Shown: positions 33,420-42,839 of the stretch, piece by piece
How positions within the stretch are numbered: the first letter of the stretch is position 1
Layout of the letters: each line of letters begins with the position of its first letter
DNA from: Pseudomonadales bacterium
Lineage (GTDB): Bacteria; Pseudomonadota; Gammaproteobacteria; Pseudomonadales; Porticoccaceae
DNA: 64,000 bases
Direction: 5' to 3'
Assembly: GCA_024234435.1 (NCBI GenBank)
Contig: JACKOF010000001.1
Coordinates: 1,798,001 to 1,862,000 of the forward strand
The notes under the pieces: model-generated
Databases searched by the model: none
The model's input: the letters and a program-made list of their open reading frames with translations, nothing else
Told to the model about the DNA's origin: nothing
Made by a program: the position numbers and the translations under genes

Positions 33420-35894
33420 CTAGTATTTATAGCCGACCGTTATGCCGTAGGTTCGTGGCCGGCCAGCCGATCGTCCAGCACCTTCAGAAGAGGCGATAAC
33501 TGAATTCCAGTAATACTCATCGGTGATATTCTTACCCCATAACATTACCCTGAGATGGCCATCATCCGACTCATAACCTATTCTGGCACCTACCGTAAAG
33601 TAATCCTCAATCACAAAGTAATTGTCAGTAATCGATTTATGAAATCCGGCATCAACACCTGTAACAGCAGGCACCCCACGAGGAATAGTGCCCTCGATAG
33701 TCAGATCATCTCCGTCAAATACGGCATCAGAATCAGACTGCCCAACGACATTCACCCCCATAAACAAGGTACCGCCTTGCTCTAGCGAAGTTCTGTAATC
33801 CAGATCAAGGCTATAGCTTAATTCAGGCGTAAAAGGTAGATCCTCGCCAGACAAATCCCGGTTAACTCCATACGCATCGAAGGCATAAGGCACGCCGTTC
33901 AGCGTCATTGGGTATTTATCAACCTCAGAGTTGAGGTAAGTCACAGAGGCCGTCAGCGTCAACTCATCCGTTAGCTGCGCCACAATATCTGTTTCAACGC
34001 CGGTAATCGTGGACTCAGGGATATTCACCAGACGATCCAACGGGCCAAACAAGGCAATATCAACCTTACCCCTCACCTGCTTGTCTTCGTAATCGTAGTG
34101 GAATATTGCCCCGTTCCACTGCACTGAGCCATCAGCCATCGTTGCCTTAAAACCGAGCTCGTAAGCCAAAACGGACTCTTCGGTAACAGGCTGCTGCTGG
34201 CTGAAGTCGTTCCCGGGAATATTTGGAAAACTACCCGCTTTATAACCCTGGGAAATATTCGCGTAAACCAGCGCGTCTTCCGTCGCTTGGAAATCAAGCC
34301 CCAACCGCCAGGAAACATTATCCTCAGCAAGCGTATCCTGATATGGGAAACCTGGAACACCCAGCTCAAGAGGCGCAGCATTCAACGTAAAGCAATCATT
34401 AACCCCGATAGGATCAAACGCTGGCACGGGAACACCAAGAATACCCGCAGAGATCGCAGGCAACGCGTTAAATAGCGTAGCTGTGTTACTGCCCGGACCA
34501 AAACCATCCGCATTTTCTGGCGCCCAGTTACAAACATCCGCTTCTATTTCAGTATCCGTGTATCGCGCACCCACCTTGAGCGTTAAATCTTCCGCCAAAT
34601 CATATTCTATGTTTCCAAAGAAAGCGTAAGACTCTATTTCCTGCTCTAACAATGAGCCAGTTCTATGGACAAAAAGAGTTTGCGGGCGAGTCGTTGTGTT
34701 GTCATTAAGCTGCAACAGCTGATCTTCAGAGGTACTGCTGTCTTCATAGTTGGCACCCACAACCCAACGGAAGGAATCTTCATCTCCCGACAGACGAACT
34801 TCCAAGAAAGTTGAATCAACATCACCCTTGTTAAAAATATAACCAGCGGAAACCAGATTATGGCCATCACCATCAACAGATTGCTCTTGCTCGTAATCAC
34901 TGTAGGCAGCTAATGCAGTGAGAGTCATGCTGTCATTTAATTCAAAGTCTCCACGAACGGAATACTGCATAAATTCTTTATCGCCGGAAGGCTCATCAAT
35001 ATCGGACCAATCGGCAGATTCAGCATCTTTTTTGGTTAAAGGCAGGGCAAACAGCGCCGCAGCCTGTCCCGGAGCCTGATCAAAGCGCTTGGGTGTCGCC
35101 GCGACGTACTGCAAAGCCTGAGGATCTGACTTATCTGTCCAGCCATTAATATTGACGTTGATTTCAGCAGTATCACTGGGCTCAAATCGCAACGCCATCC
35201 GCATCGCCGTGTAATCTTCCTTACCGTTTTCTTCATTACTGGTGAGGCTGTCCTGCCACTCATCTGCGTGAGCCGTTTGAAAAGCAAGTCGACCACTAAC
35301 CGTATCACTCAACGCACCACTCACAAAGCCATTCACTTCGACTTTGTTATAACTGCCATAACTCACATCGCCACCGTAGGAAAACTCTTCTGTTGGCTTG
35401 GCAGCAATAAAGTTAATAGCGCCACCCGTTGAGTTCTGCCCAAACAGCACACCCTGTGGACCTTTCAACACTTCAGCCCGCTCTAAATCGTAAGCGCTGT
35501 GAGCCGCCATCGCCGGAAACGGCAAGGGAATTTCATCAACATACAGACTCGTTGCCGGATACACACCGAGAGAGCTTTCGTTAAACCCGACGCCACGCAG
35601 CGTCAGGATGGGAGTCCCCTGCTGACTGGTCGCAAACACCAAGCCCGGAACCGCTGTAGTTATTTCCTCCAGCGACGTCAGCTTTTGCTCAGCCAGCTTT
35701 TCACCCGAAACTGCTGAAATCGACAGACCAATATCATTGGCACTTTCGGCTCGCTTGTTTGCCGTAACAATGATTTCCTCTAACGCAGCGTGCGTAACAG
35801 TCGAGCCAAACATGAGTATTGGCATTAAAACCGATGCAGCGACTAATGGCTTTTTCTTGAATTCTTTGAAAGATTTTTTTGCAGCGTATCCCAT
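33420..35894 (-). CDS. TonB-dependent outer-membrane receptor
   Basis: 824 residues. The signal peptide is residues 1-37 (basic start, then PLVAASVLMPILMFGSTVTHA). The TonB box region EEIIVTANKR is followed by the plug domain with VPGLVF...LRGVGFNESS, and LERAEVLKGPQGVLFGQNSTGGAINF. A long beta-barrel ends YGITVGYKY with a terminal aromatic. It imports a substrate across the outer membrane using TonB energy. In this context, with no siderophore genes, it likely takes up a hydrophobic ring compound or terpenoid. Monocistronic, with its own terminator and an AT-rich upstream region. Confidence 0.93.
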   Translation of the reverse strand: MGYAAKKSFKEFKKKPLVAASVLMPILMFGSTVTHAALEEIIVTANKRAESANDIGLSISAVSGEKLAEQKLTSLEEITTAVPGLVFATSQQGTPILTLRGVGFNESSLGVYPATSLYVDEIPLPFPAMAAHSAYDLERAEVLKGPQGVLFGQNSTGGAINFIAAKPTEEFSYGGDVSYGSYNKVEVNGFVSGALSDTVSGRLAFQTAHADEWQDSLTSNEENGKEDYTAMRMALRFEPSDTAEINVNINGWTDKSDPQALQYVAATPKRFDQAPGQAAALFALPLTKKDAESADWSDIDEPSGDKEFMQYSVRGDFELNDSMTLTALAAYSDYEQEQSVDGDGHNLVSAGYIFNKGDVDSTFLEVRLSGDEDSFRWVVGANYEDSSTSEDQLLQLNDNTTTRPQTLFVHRTGSLLEQEIESYAFFGNIEYDLAEDLTLKVGARYTDTEIEADVCNWAPENADGFGPGSNTATLFNALPAISAGILGVPVPAFDPIGVNDCFTLNAAPLELGVPGFPYQDTLAEDNVSWRLGLDFQATEDALVYANISQGYKAGSFPNIPGNDFSQQQPVTEESVLAYELGFKATMADGSVQWNGAIFHYDYEDKQVRGKVDIALFGPLDRLVNIPESTITGVETDIVAQLTDELTLTASVTYLNSEVDKYPMTLNGVPYAFDAYGVNRDLSGEDLPFTPELSYSLDLDYRTSLEQGGTLFMGVNVVGQSDSDAVFDGDDLTIEGTIPRGVPAVTGVDAGFHKSITDNYFVIEDYFTVGARIGYESDDGHLRVMLWGKNITDEYYWNSVIASSEGAGRSAGRPRTYGITVGYKY

Positions 35895-36512
35895 CTCAAA
35901 CCCTCTCTATAAAAACATTATTCTAGTTATTAAAAATACGGCAGCCTGCAATCTTACAAACTGCAATTAATGCGCATATAACAGCAATAAAAAATATATG
36001 TCAATAGGTGCACTAAATACAGAATTAACGCCTAACCAATCAAACTTTAAAAAAATGAACAATTGAAGCAACTCGCCCAAATAGCATTAAACGGCACAGG
36101 TGAAGTATTAAGAATCAATAAAGAAATCACATAAAAATATCGGTTGTTAAAAAAACAGTAATATTATTAGCAAGATAATAAGAATATTACTTCAGAAACA
36201 GGAGATATAAATATTGAAAATCAATGATCCAACTGCTGCAAATGTCCATATAGTGAACGAATAAACGGTTTTCCCACTTAAGATAAAGATGAGCGCAATA
36301 TAATCTGCGAAAAAATATAACAAATAGAATTTTTAGTAATTAATGACACTATTTAATATACCAAAGCGCTGGCAGCCAAAAAGTTACCCGATCTGTTTAT
36401 TAGATAAAGAAGAGAATAAAACTAAATTGATAACTAAACCCAAAAGCAAATCGCGTAAAAAGACGCCTATCGCCATGACAAGAACATCCAAAAAATGAAC
36501 CAATATTGTTTT
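35895..36512. promoter_or_regulatory. 618-bp AT-rich intergenic region before the TonB receptor
   Basis: No gene recognised. At 36158-36190 it holds GTAATATT-N17-AATATTAC with further inner symmetry (ATTATT/AATAA). It probably carries the receptor promoter and its control sites. Confidence 0.45.
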
Positions 36513-37478
36513 TTACGAACTACGTTTTCTTAGTGTTTCTGAGGGCAACTCACCGAATACGTCACGGTACTGTTTTGAGAATCTGCCAAGATGGCTAAAT
36601 CCAAAACTCAAAGCCAAGTCTGTAACTCTGGTGCTGTTAGGGTCTCCGGATATCAGCTCATTCCGGATTTTGTGCAGACGCAAAGATTTTATATAAGCCT
36701 GCGGTGTGGTCTTCAGGTGATCGTGAAAATACTTATACAAAAGCCTTTCGCCAATCAGAGCCCGATCAAGAATATCGTCAATACTAATATCTTCCAGCAG
36801 ATGATGGTCAATATATTCAAGTGCGTTTTTTAACTGTGTGGGTAACATTGAAGAATTGTTTTGCAGTAAGTAATCATAGTTGCTGGAGTGAAACTTCAGC
36901 AATGCACTTACAACAGAGTCCATCATAACGTCACTGACATGGCAAAAATTTGCACTCCCTTTCTGCTTGTCCGCCAGCTTGCCGTAAAACTTTATCAAGT
37001 CAATCAAATAACCATTGTCATTTTCTTTCTCAACCCTGACATCAAAATTGATCGGCTTTTTCAGCCGCATTCCCGTCTCCTGAGCAAGCCGTGCCTGCAC
37101 AAAATCAGAATCCAGGGTAATAATCAATTTTTCACACGCGTTCTTATAAACCAGAGAACTCTCACTCAAAGGGTTAATAATCGCTGCGTCCCCGGCACCC
37201 AGGTCAATCGATTCACCACCATGATCAATACTGCAATTACCCTTAAGCACGAGCTGAATCTGATAATTACTTTTTTGGGCTGGACCACAAACCTCCACGT
37301 CAGAGCCATACTTAATAACACTGAAGGACATTTTTTTGTTGGGCAAATGCTTCAGGTAAGAATCCCCCGGCCCTTCATCACCTACCAGCCTTATACTATG
37401 CTTGCCAACGCACTTTTTTATCTGCTGGGACATCGTAAAGGGGGAGACAGACCTCATCACCACATAACGATTAAGCAT
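36513..37478 (-). CDS. xylS: XylS/BenR-type AraC-family activator
   Basis: 321 residues. The N-terminal ligand-binding part has VGKHSIRLVGDEG (XylS has VGTHSIRL) and NYQIQLVLKGNCSIDHGG. The C-terminal double helix-turn-helix ends FGFSHLGRFSKQYRDVFGELPSETLRKRSS, nearly the XylS ending. XylS and BenR bind aromatic acids such as benzoate or toluates and switch on the dioxygenase/meta-cleavage operon. Here the gene lies at the far end of that operon, as xylS does on TOL, and a Pm-like double operator is present at 49105-49139. The symbol reflects resemblance, not proven orthology. Confidence 0.85.
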   Translation of the reverse strand: MLNRYVVMRSVSPFTMSQQIKKCVGKHSIRLVGDEGPGDSYLKHLPNKKMSFSVIKYGSDVEVCGPAQKSNYQIQLVLKGNCSIDHGGESIDLGAGDAAIINPLSESSLVYKNACEKLIITLDSDFVQARLAQETGMRLKKPINFDVRVEKENDNGYLIDLIKFYGKLADKQKGSANFCHVSDVMMDSVVSALLKFHSSNYDYLLQNNSSMLPTQLKNALEYIDHHLLEDISIDDILDRALIGERLLYKYFHDHLKTTPQAYIKSLRLHKIRNELISGDPNSTRVTDLALSFGFSHLGRFSKQYRDVFGELPSETLRKRSS

Positions 37479-37601
37479 TTTATAACCCCACTCTTGCCAG
37501 TTATTGATGAGCGACGACTTCAGCGAAGGCCGCTCATGTTCACAAACAAACTCTCTTTCGGATGACCAACTGCTTTGAGCAATACACCCATTTAAGTATA
37601 G

Positions 37602-37710
37602 CTATTAACAATATATCAACAAAATCACACAAAAACTGTTTTAACTATCTATAAAAACGGTATATACCGAAAAATTTAAACCTTCAATAAAATACACCTA
37701 TTAACAATAT
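37602..37710. promoter_or_regulatory. Repeats and palindrome before the XylS-like gene
   Basis: CTATTAACAATAT occurs at 37602-37614 and 37698-37710, each preceded within about 20 bp by AATACACC. Between them lies a perfect 12-bp palindrome CGGTATATACCG (37658-37669). Candidate control sites in the 249-bp gap upstream of the regulator. Confidence 0.45.
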
Positions 37711-37727
37711 TATTTAAATCTTTGTTT

Positions 37728-38687
37728 CTAGTAGTTCGGGCTTTGCTCAACAATGTGGCGTAAATATTCTGTTTGCCATCCCATTTCCATCCATCCGACA
37801 CCCTCTTGGCCATCTATCCAGGCGCGAGCAGCGCCTTCCATCAACGTTATCACCGGGTCAGGCTCATAAGGGAAGTGAGCGAAAAACTCGGCGGTAACGT
37901 TAACCTCTCGACCAAGTTCATCGGTGAGTACCATCTGTGCAGAGGTATGCCGAAATTGATCATCCCCCTGCCAGTCAACTTTAAGATCAGAGATTTCGGC
38001 CATCTGCCCGTCTTTATAGATATAGCCATACAAATCCGTTCGCCCCATCGCATGCAGATGCCAGAAATGAACAGAAATATCATCTCCAACCTGCGCGTGA
38101 AACCAGCGGTAGTTCATAAATGCAGCCCAGTCTCTGGTGCCCCAACTGTGGTCGCGATGGCTCGTGGTATCAAAGGGAATCACACGATCGCCTAGCGTCA
38201 ATGTCCCTTTAGCCCTGCCACTTTGTTCAATACGATCATGAGCACAATAGGAAGGGCACCCCTTTTTGTTCGAGGCATAGGAGTACGGCGGATGAAACCC
38301 TTCGTAAGTAAAGTCAATAGTTGCCTCATCGCTTTCCCAGTAGACCTCAGCCTTACCGAACTTTAGGTCTTGCTTCATGGTAAATTTTTCAATCTTCCAA
38401 TCGGAAAAATCCATATCCGGTGACACGGGGCGATTAGGCAATTTTGCAACGATGGGTTCAGGCCCTACTCCCGCCCCGAAAATAATCACTGCAGCTCCCG
38501 CCTGGTGCGCCTGATCCACCCAGGTATAGGTAAAAAACGCAATTTTTTCTTCCGGCAGGGTTATTGTGTACGGAATGGATTCACGATCCATTGAGCCTGG
38601 CCTGAGCTGATGACGGCCATCATGTCGCGGCTCCACGGCCAGATCAGGGCGTGACAGTTTTACGTGGTCAAACATGTTCCTCTCCAA
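37728..38687 (-). CDS. DUF7064-like protein of unknown function (module 4)
   Basis: 319 residues, beta-rich and soluble. Central motif TTSHRDHSWGTRDWAAFMNYRWFHAQVGDDISVHFWHLHAMG. The C-terminal EFFAHFPYEPDPVITLMEGAARAWIDGQEGVGWMEMGW is recognisably the same as the broken copy at 54917-55138. Lies 29 bp after the small helical protein and is the last gene of the minus operon running from xylE. The conserved Asp-His-Ser-Trp-Gly may form a binding or active site, but no activity is known to me. Confidence 0.75.
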   Translation of the reverse strand: MERNMFDHVKLSRPDLAVEPRHDGRHQLRPGSMDRESIPYTITLPEEKIAFFTYTWVDQAHQAGAAVIIFGAGVGPEPIVAKLPNRPVSPDMDFSDWKIEKFTMKQDLKFGKAEVYWESDEATIDFTYEGFHPPYSYASNKKGCPSYCAHDRIEQSGRAKGTLTLGDRVIPFDTTSHRDHSWGTRDWAAFMNYRWFHAQVGDDISVHFWHLHAMGRTDLYGYIYKDGQMAEISDLKVDWQGDDQFRHTSAQMVLTDELGREVNVTAEFFAHFPYEPDPVITLMEGAARAWIDGQEGVGWMEMGWQTEYLRHIVEQSPNY

Positions 38688-38716
38688 TTCTTATCGAGCA
38701 AGTGGTATCAATTCTG

Positions 38717-39256
38717 TTAACAGGGCTCTGGGGAATATTTTTTCATCGCATCTTTGAGGCTCATCAGAGTGTCCGGATTCACATCAAAGTTGGTTTTCGC
38801 CACAAAAGCTCGCTCTCGCGAAACCTGCGGCAAGCTATGCTGCAAAACTATCTCGGTGGTTTTCTCTAACAATGCCTTATCTTGCAGAGACGCGATTTTC
38901 TCAATCAATTCAGAAGCAAAATCACGCACTTGTTGCCCGCAACTCTCCACTTCAGTCAACGTGACGTTCCACCGCTCTGCGGTTTTTCTGGCTTCATTGA
39001 CAGCCTGTTTCTGCTCTACTTCCAATTCCAGCCCGCTAAGGTCTATCAACTGGTTCAACAGTTCGACATGAGAATAAATATCGGCAACAGCAAACCAGTG
39101 GGCATACTCAACCTGCTCGGTTAACAGATTAAGCGAACCAATAACCAGATTCGCCTGCTCAACGGCGGCACTGTTATCGGGGTCAACTGCGGGAAGAACC
39201 ACTTCCGTCATTGCCTTCATCATGGTTTGCAGGCGAAGGTCAAAACTTGGGCGCAT
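38717..39256 (-). CDS. Small helical partner protein of the APH-like kinase (module 4)
   Basis: 179 residues. RPSFDLRLQTMMKAMTEVVLPAVDPDNSAAVEQANLVIGSLNLLTEQVEYAHWF clearly matches the protein at 58669 (RSEIQLATMMRSMKDVVIPAIEPGNQLAQEQAQLIMGMLNLMSRQL) and, more weakly, that at 16371. Mostly helical, no TM segments. It follows the kinase by 89 bp and precedes the DUF7064-like gene. The consistent pairing argues for an obligate partner of the kinase, like LvaB for LvaA. Confidence 0.75.
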   Translation of the reverse strand: MRPSFDLRLQTMMKAMTEVVLPAVDPDNSAAVEQANLVIGSLNLLTEQVEYAHWFAVADIYSHVELLNQLIDLSGLELEVEQKQAVNEARKTAERWNVTLTEVESCGQQVRDFASELIEKIASLQDKALLEKTTEIVLQHSLPQVSRERAFVAKTNFDVNPDTLMSLKDAMKKYSPEPC

Positions 39257-39345
39257 GAGCTTTCCTCAATTATTTAATAAATAAAACAAACTGTTAGCAT
39301 TTGTACTTACCCGCTCGACAATAAGAGCTGGCGTACCAACAGGTC

Positions 39346-40563
39346 TCATTGTTTTGGATTAGACGCATCTGTTAATGCCTGACGAAGAGCTTCCAGAAAG
39401 GGGTAACCCAAACCTCCAAACCAGGTCATAAGAATATCCTGATGCGTCTTCAGACCTTTCGCTGCCCGCAGAGCAGACCCCAAAATCATGATTGATCCCT
39501 TCCACAAGGCAAAAACTGTGTAATAGCGCAACCGATCTTCATCCACTATCAGCCCACTGGCTTTTTGATAATCTGAAATGAACTGTTGCCGATTAAAAAT
39601 TGAGCCATACAAAGGCTCACCACCCTCTCCGGGTGTGACAAATGCAGGTAATAACAACCAGGCAAGGTCATAGTGGCGATCACCAAAATATCCCAGCTCC
39701 CAATCTAGTACCGCTGTAATTTCTTTGCTGTCAGGATCAAACAGGTAATTGCCAGTGCGGTAATCTGAATGAACCAGAGACACCACATCCAACGGTTTTC
39801 GATTAGCGCGCAACCAGTGTTCCGCCGCTGTAATCAGAGGAACCGCTTCTTGCCGGTCTTCCTCCCACACCCTGGCCCACCAGTTAATCTGCCAGTCGAC
39901 ATCTTGGGTTGTATCTTGTGCAGGCATATCAAATGCCGATAGATCTTTACCCTCGCCCGTAAAATTGTGAATGCGGGCCAGGTACTCAATAACCTGTGGT
40001 CCAATGGCATCACGATGTTCTTTATCAAACTGAATACCAACGCCCGTCACATTTTTTGAACTGGCCGCCGGTTTTTGAACACCGGAGACAAAACCGCAGA
40101 TCATGGACGGCCTGAGCAGTTCCTCTCCAGTTGGGTCCAGCCAATAGGTAGCTGGAACAGGAACGATATCTTTCACCGCGGCAAACAGCTGGAATTCACG
40201 TAATCTATCCGTTTCAACCACTGATTCTGCAGGCTCTCTGCGTAAAACCATGCGTTCTGCGACGCGCTTTTCGCCCTCGCAAGTCCAGTCCATTTCAAAC
40301 GAAAACTGTTCTTTCGATGCGCCACCAGTGAGGGGAGCCAAGTTACGAATCGCAAATTCACCCGTCACTCGCTTCGGCAGAAAGGCTTCCAGTCTTTGCT
40401 GGAGATCAACAATATCTGTTGCCGTCATTGCCGGATCCAGTCGACGGGAAAGTTTCCGACTCAAAGCATCGTCCACGGTTCTTTCAACAGGATATCGCAA
40501 GCGCAATTCATCAACCCACGCTTGTGTTGGAGAATCACGTAATTCACTACTCAAATTAATCAC
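39346..40563 (-). CDS. APH-fold phosphotransferase, putative acyl-CoA kinase (module 4)
   Basis: 405 residues. N-terminal extension RYPVERTVDDALSRKLSRRL as in modules 1 and 5. Kinase core LTGGASKEQFSFEM (nucleotide loop) and LVHSDYRTGNYLFDPDSKEITAVLDWELGYFGDRHYDLAWL with catalytic Asp in HSDYRTGN. It sits in the aromatic operon downstream of a FAD oxidoreductase and xylM/xylB genes, so a hydroxylated product of those enzymes after CoA activation may be its substrate. This is inference. Confidence 0.86.
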   Translation of the reverse strand: MINLSSELRDSPTQAWVDELRLRYPVERTVDDALSRKLSRRLDPAMTATDIVDLQQRLEAFLPKRVTGEFAIRNLAPLTGGASKEQFSFEMDWTCEGEKRVAERMVLRREPAESVVETDRLREFQLFAAVKDIVPVPATYWLDPTGEELLRPSMICGFVSGVQKPAASSKNVTGVGIQFDKEHRDAIGPQVIEYLARIHNFTGEGKDLSAFDMPAQDTTQDVDWQINWWARVWEEDRQEAVPLITAAEHWLRANRKPLDVVSLVHSDYRTGNYLFDPDSKEITAVLDWELGYFGDRHYDLAWLLLPAFVTPGEGGEPLYGSIFNRQQFISDYQKASGLIVDEDRLRYYTVFALWKGSIMILGSALRAAKGLKTHQDILMTWFGGLGYPFLEALRQALTDASNPKQ

Positions 40564-40668
40564 CCCTCACTCAATCAGTTAAAACGCATTATTGTTATAC
40601 AGGCACACCGAAAAGCCATCACCACAAGCCACTCAATGGCGCCGGGTAACGCCGTTAATCAGCACGGT

Positions 40669-41973
40669 TCAAGCTAGACTGTTATGTAATTTCAAGGCCG
40701 CGGTTTCCCCTGTAGAGACGGCAGTTTCAACACTGGCACTGGCAAAATAATCCCCCGCCACACAAATACCTTTGGGTAACTCTTGATGCAAGCCGTCCAA
40801 TGAACCACTGAGGCCTGGACCGGGGATACTCACGCCGCGCTCATAGCAGAACAAATGCACAAATAATGGCTCAGGTGCCGCGCCAAACACCTGGGTAACG
40901 GCTTCAAGCGCTTCTCGTTTGATGTCCTCATCGCTTAAGGCGGGAAGCCCTGCTACGTTAAATATCACCGTAGCCAACTCGCCTCCCTCCGGAACAGAGC
41001 CTGGCTGACGCCGACTGTTCAAGAGCAAGCAGTTAATATTCAGGTCATCACCCACAGGAAGCACCAGATCTGCGGGAAAATCTGGCCAGGGGTTATTTTG
41101 GTACCCAATCGACACCGTTGCATACTTGCCGTAGGGAACGTTGAGTAACCGTTGAACCGCCGAATCAGGAACACAAGATTTTAAAATTTCAGCCGCCGTA
41201 AATGCCTCGGTCGCAACGATCACAGCATCGACGTCATGCGAAACATCGTTGGCGAAAACCTGGTATCCACTACCATTAGCTTCGACCTTTTCAACCGTTG
41301 AAGAAAAATGAATCTCAACCCCGGGGCTTTTTTCGATAAACCAGTCGCTGATTTGCCCCATACCACCGGGTGGCACCGAGAGCTTCATCGACAACGCTTT
41401 TTTCATCATCGATAAGGGGAAACCGGTAGCCAGTTCACGAGAAGGTGCAGCGGTCAGAAAATTCATCATTGGGTTTATAATGTAGTCGTACGCGCGGTCT
41501 CCCAGATTTTTACGAGACCAGTCCTCCATATTCTCCCCTTTGTCATACTGCCCCAGCTGCCCCCCGTCGAATGGGTTTTTGGGCCCAGGCGTAAGCAATA
41601 TACGAACACCGGCTACAGCGAGGCGTACCTTGTCACCAAAGCTGAGAACTGGAATTGACAGATAACTCGGCATTTTCACCAGGTTTACGGGGTAACGGGA
41701 GTCATCCTTATCCACCAGTTGGGTGTCTCCAGCCCAGGGAATCAAATCTTGACTATGCCCCATTTCTTCAATCAAACCTGACGCTCGCGGGTACAACCCT
41801 TCCATCAAGAAAAGAGCCCCACTGGGAAGGTTAAACCCCTCTTTATTAACTTGCTTGGTACGCCCGCCAATGGAGTCCGAAGCTTCAAAAAGATGGACTT
41901 CGTGCCCATGTTTTCTCAGCGTATACGCCGCGGAACAACCCGCTGCACCACTACCAATCACAGCAACTTTCAT
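40669..41973 (-). CDS. FAD-dependent amine oxidase/phytoene desaturase-like oxidoreductase
   Basis: 434 residues. N-terminal FAD motif VIGSGAAGCSAAYTLRKHGHEVHLFEASDSIGGR, and the C-terminal FAD-contact region GICVAGDYFASASVETAVSTGETAA. The fold is that of flavin amine oxidases, protoporphyrinogen oxidase and carotenoid desaturases. It may desaturate or aromatise a ring in this pathway, since amine-pathway neighbours are missing. In the minus operon between a six-TM protein (81 bp upstream) and kinase module 4. Confidence 0.83.
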   Translation of the reverse strand: MKVAVIGSGAAGCSAAYTLRKHGHEVHLFEASDSIGGRTKQVNKEGFNLPSGALFLMEGLYPRASGLIEEMGHSQDLIPWAGDTQLVDKDDSRYPVNLVKMPSYLSIPVLSFGDKVRLAVAGVRILLTPGPKNPFDGGQLGQYDKGENMEDWSRKNLGDRAYDYIINPMMNFLTAAPSRELATGFPLSMMKKALSMKLSVPPGGMGQISDWFIEKSPGVEIHFSSTVEKVEANGSGYQVFANDVSHDVDAVIVATEAFTAAEILKSCVPDSAVQRLLNVPYGKYATVSIGYQNNPWPDFPADLVLPVGDDLNINCLLLNSRRQPGSVPEGGELATVIFNVAGLPALSDEDIKREALEAVTQVFGAAPEPLFVHLFCYERGVSIPGPGLSGSLDGLHQELPKGICVAGDYFASASVETAVSTGETAALKLHNSLA

Positions 41974-42054
41974 TATTCTCTCCTGCTTCCAGCTACTCGC
42001 TGAGGTTTACCAACAGCATCCACTGATTCTGTCGATACATCAAAATTCAAAATA

Positions 42055-42789
42055 TTACTGGGCAACCAATGCCGCCTCTTCTCGCTGTAAACGGCTCACC
42101 GCCTTGATGATGAAAATTGACATCAAACAGCTCCAACTAAAGTAGGTACCGAAGGCAACCCAAAAATTAAATAACCCGTGAAAAGCAAAAGGCCCTGTTT
42201 TAAAGAAAGAGATCAGGCTCAGAGGGAACCAGGACACACAGGTAAAAAATCCCCACCAGCAAGCCCAGGCTGGTATCAGTGGCCTTTCACGCGAATCACG
42301 TAAAAACGCAATACTGACTGCAAGCAACTGAAAGCTGGTGACGATGTAAGTCATGTCGATAAACACCCAGCCCATAAAATACATGGCGTGAATGGTTTCT
42401 GGGGCCAAGATAGAAGCCTCGACAGCAATAGTGACCCAGATCGCACAGGCGATCAGCGGGCATACCGCTGTGATAGTTGCCCCCATTGCCTCCAGGTTCG
42501 CGAGAATGCTGTCGGGGCCATCTACACGACGAATAACCTGGGCAATTGCGGCCCCCCAGGCGTAATAAAAACCCCACGCAAGAATGGCAATAGACAAGCC
42601 TGTCACCAGTGCCATATTGTTATTGCGATAGTGAGCAGCAATCTCTAAAGGGGAAAGGTCCGCGCCCACCGGGGGAAAGTTTTGTGCCAGAATCCCCCAC
42701 GAGCCTAAAAAGATAACCAGGCAAGCGGGTCCACACCAGGCGAGAAATTTCCACACGCCGTAATCACTTTTATTGTTATTAATATCCAC
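42055..42789 (-). CDS. Multi-span membrane protein of unknown function (paralogue of 26169-26903)
   Basis: 244 residues with about six hydrophobic spans. N-terminal WKFLAWCGPACLVIFLGSWGILAQNFPP, middle MYFMGWVFIDMTYIVTSFQLLAV, later SLISFFKTGPFAFHGLFNFWVAFGTYFSW. Same length as its paralogue and the same conserved AWCGP and KTGPFA landmarks. Both copies lie among hydroxylase genes (here xylM/xylB, there CYP153-like). I recognise no characterised family member. Confidence 0.75.
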   Translation of the reverse strand: MDINNNKSDYGVWKFLAWCGPACLVIFLGSWGILAQNFPPVGADLSPLEIAAHYRNNNMALVTGLSIAILAWGFYYAWGAAIAQVIRRVDGPDSILANLEAMGATITAVCPLIACAIWVTIAVEASILAPETIHAMYFMGWVFIDMTYIVTSFQLLAVSIAFLRDSRERPLIPAWACWWGFFTCVSWFPLSLISFFKTGPFAFHGLFNFWVAFGTYFSWSCLMSIFIIKAVSRLQREEAALVAQ

Positions 42790-42839
42790 GAATTAATCTC
42801 TGTTTTTGTTATAAAAATAATTTGAATTTCGGGACAAAC

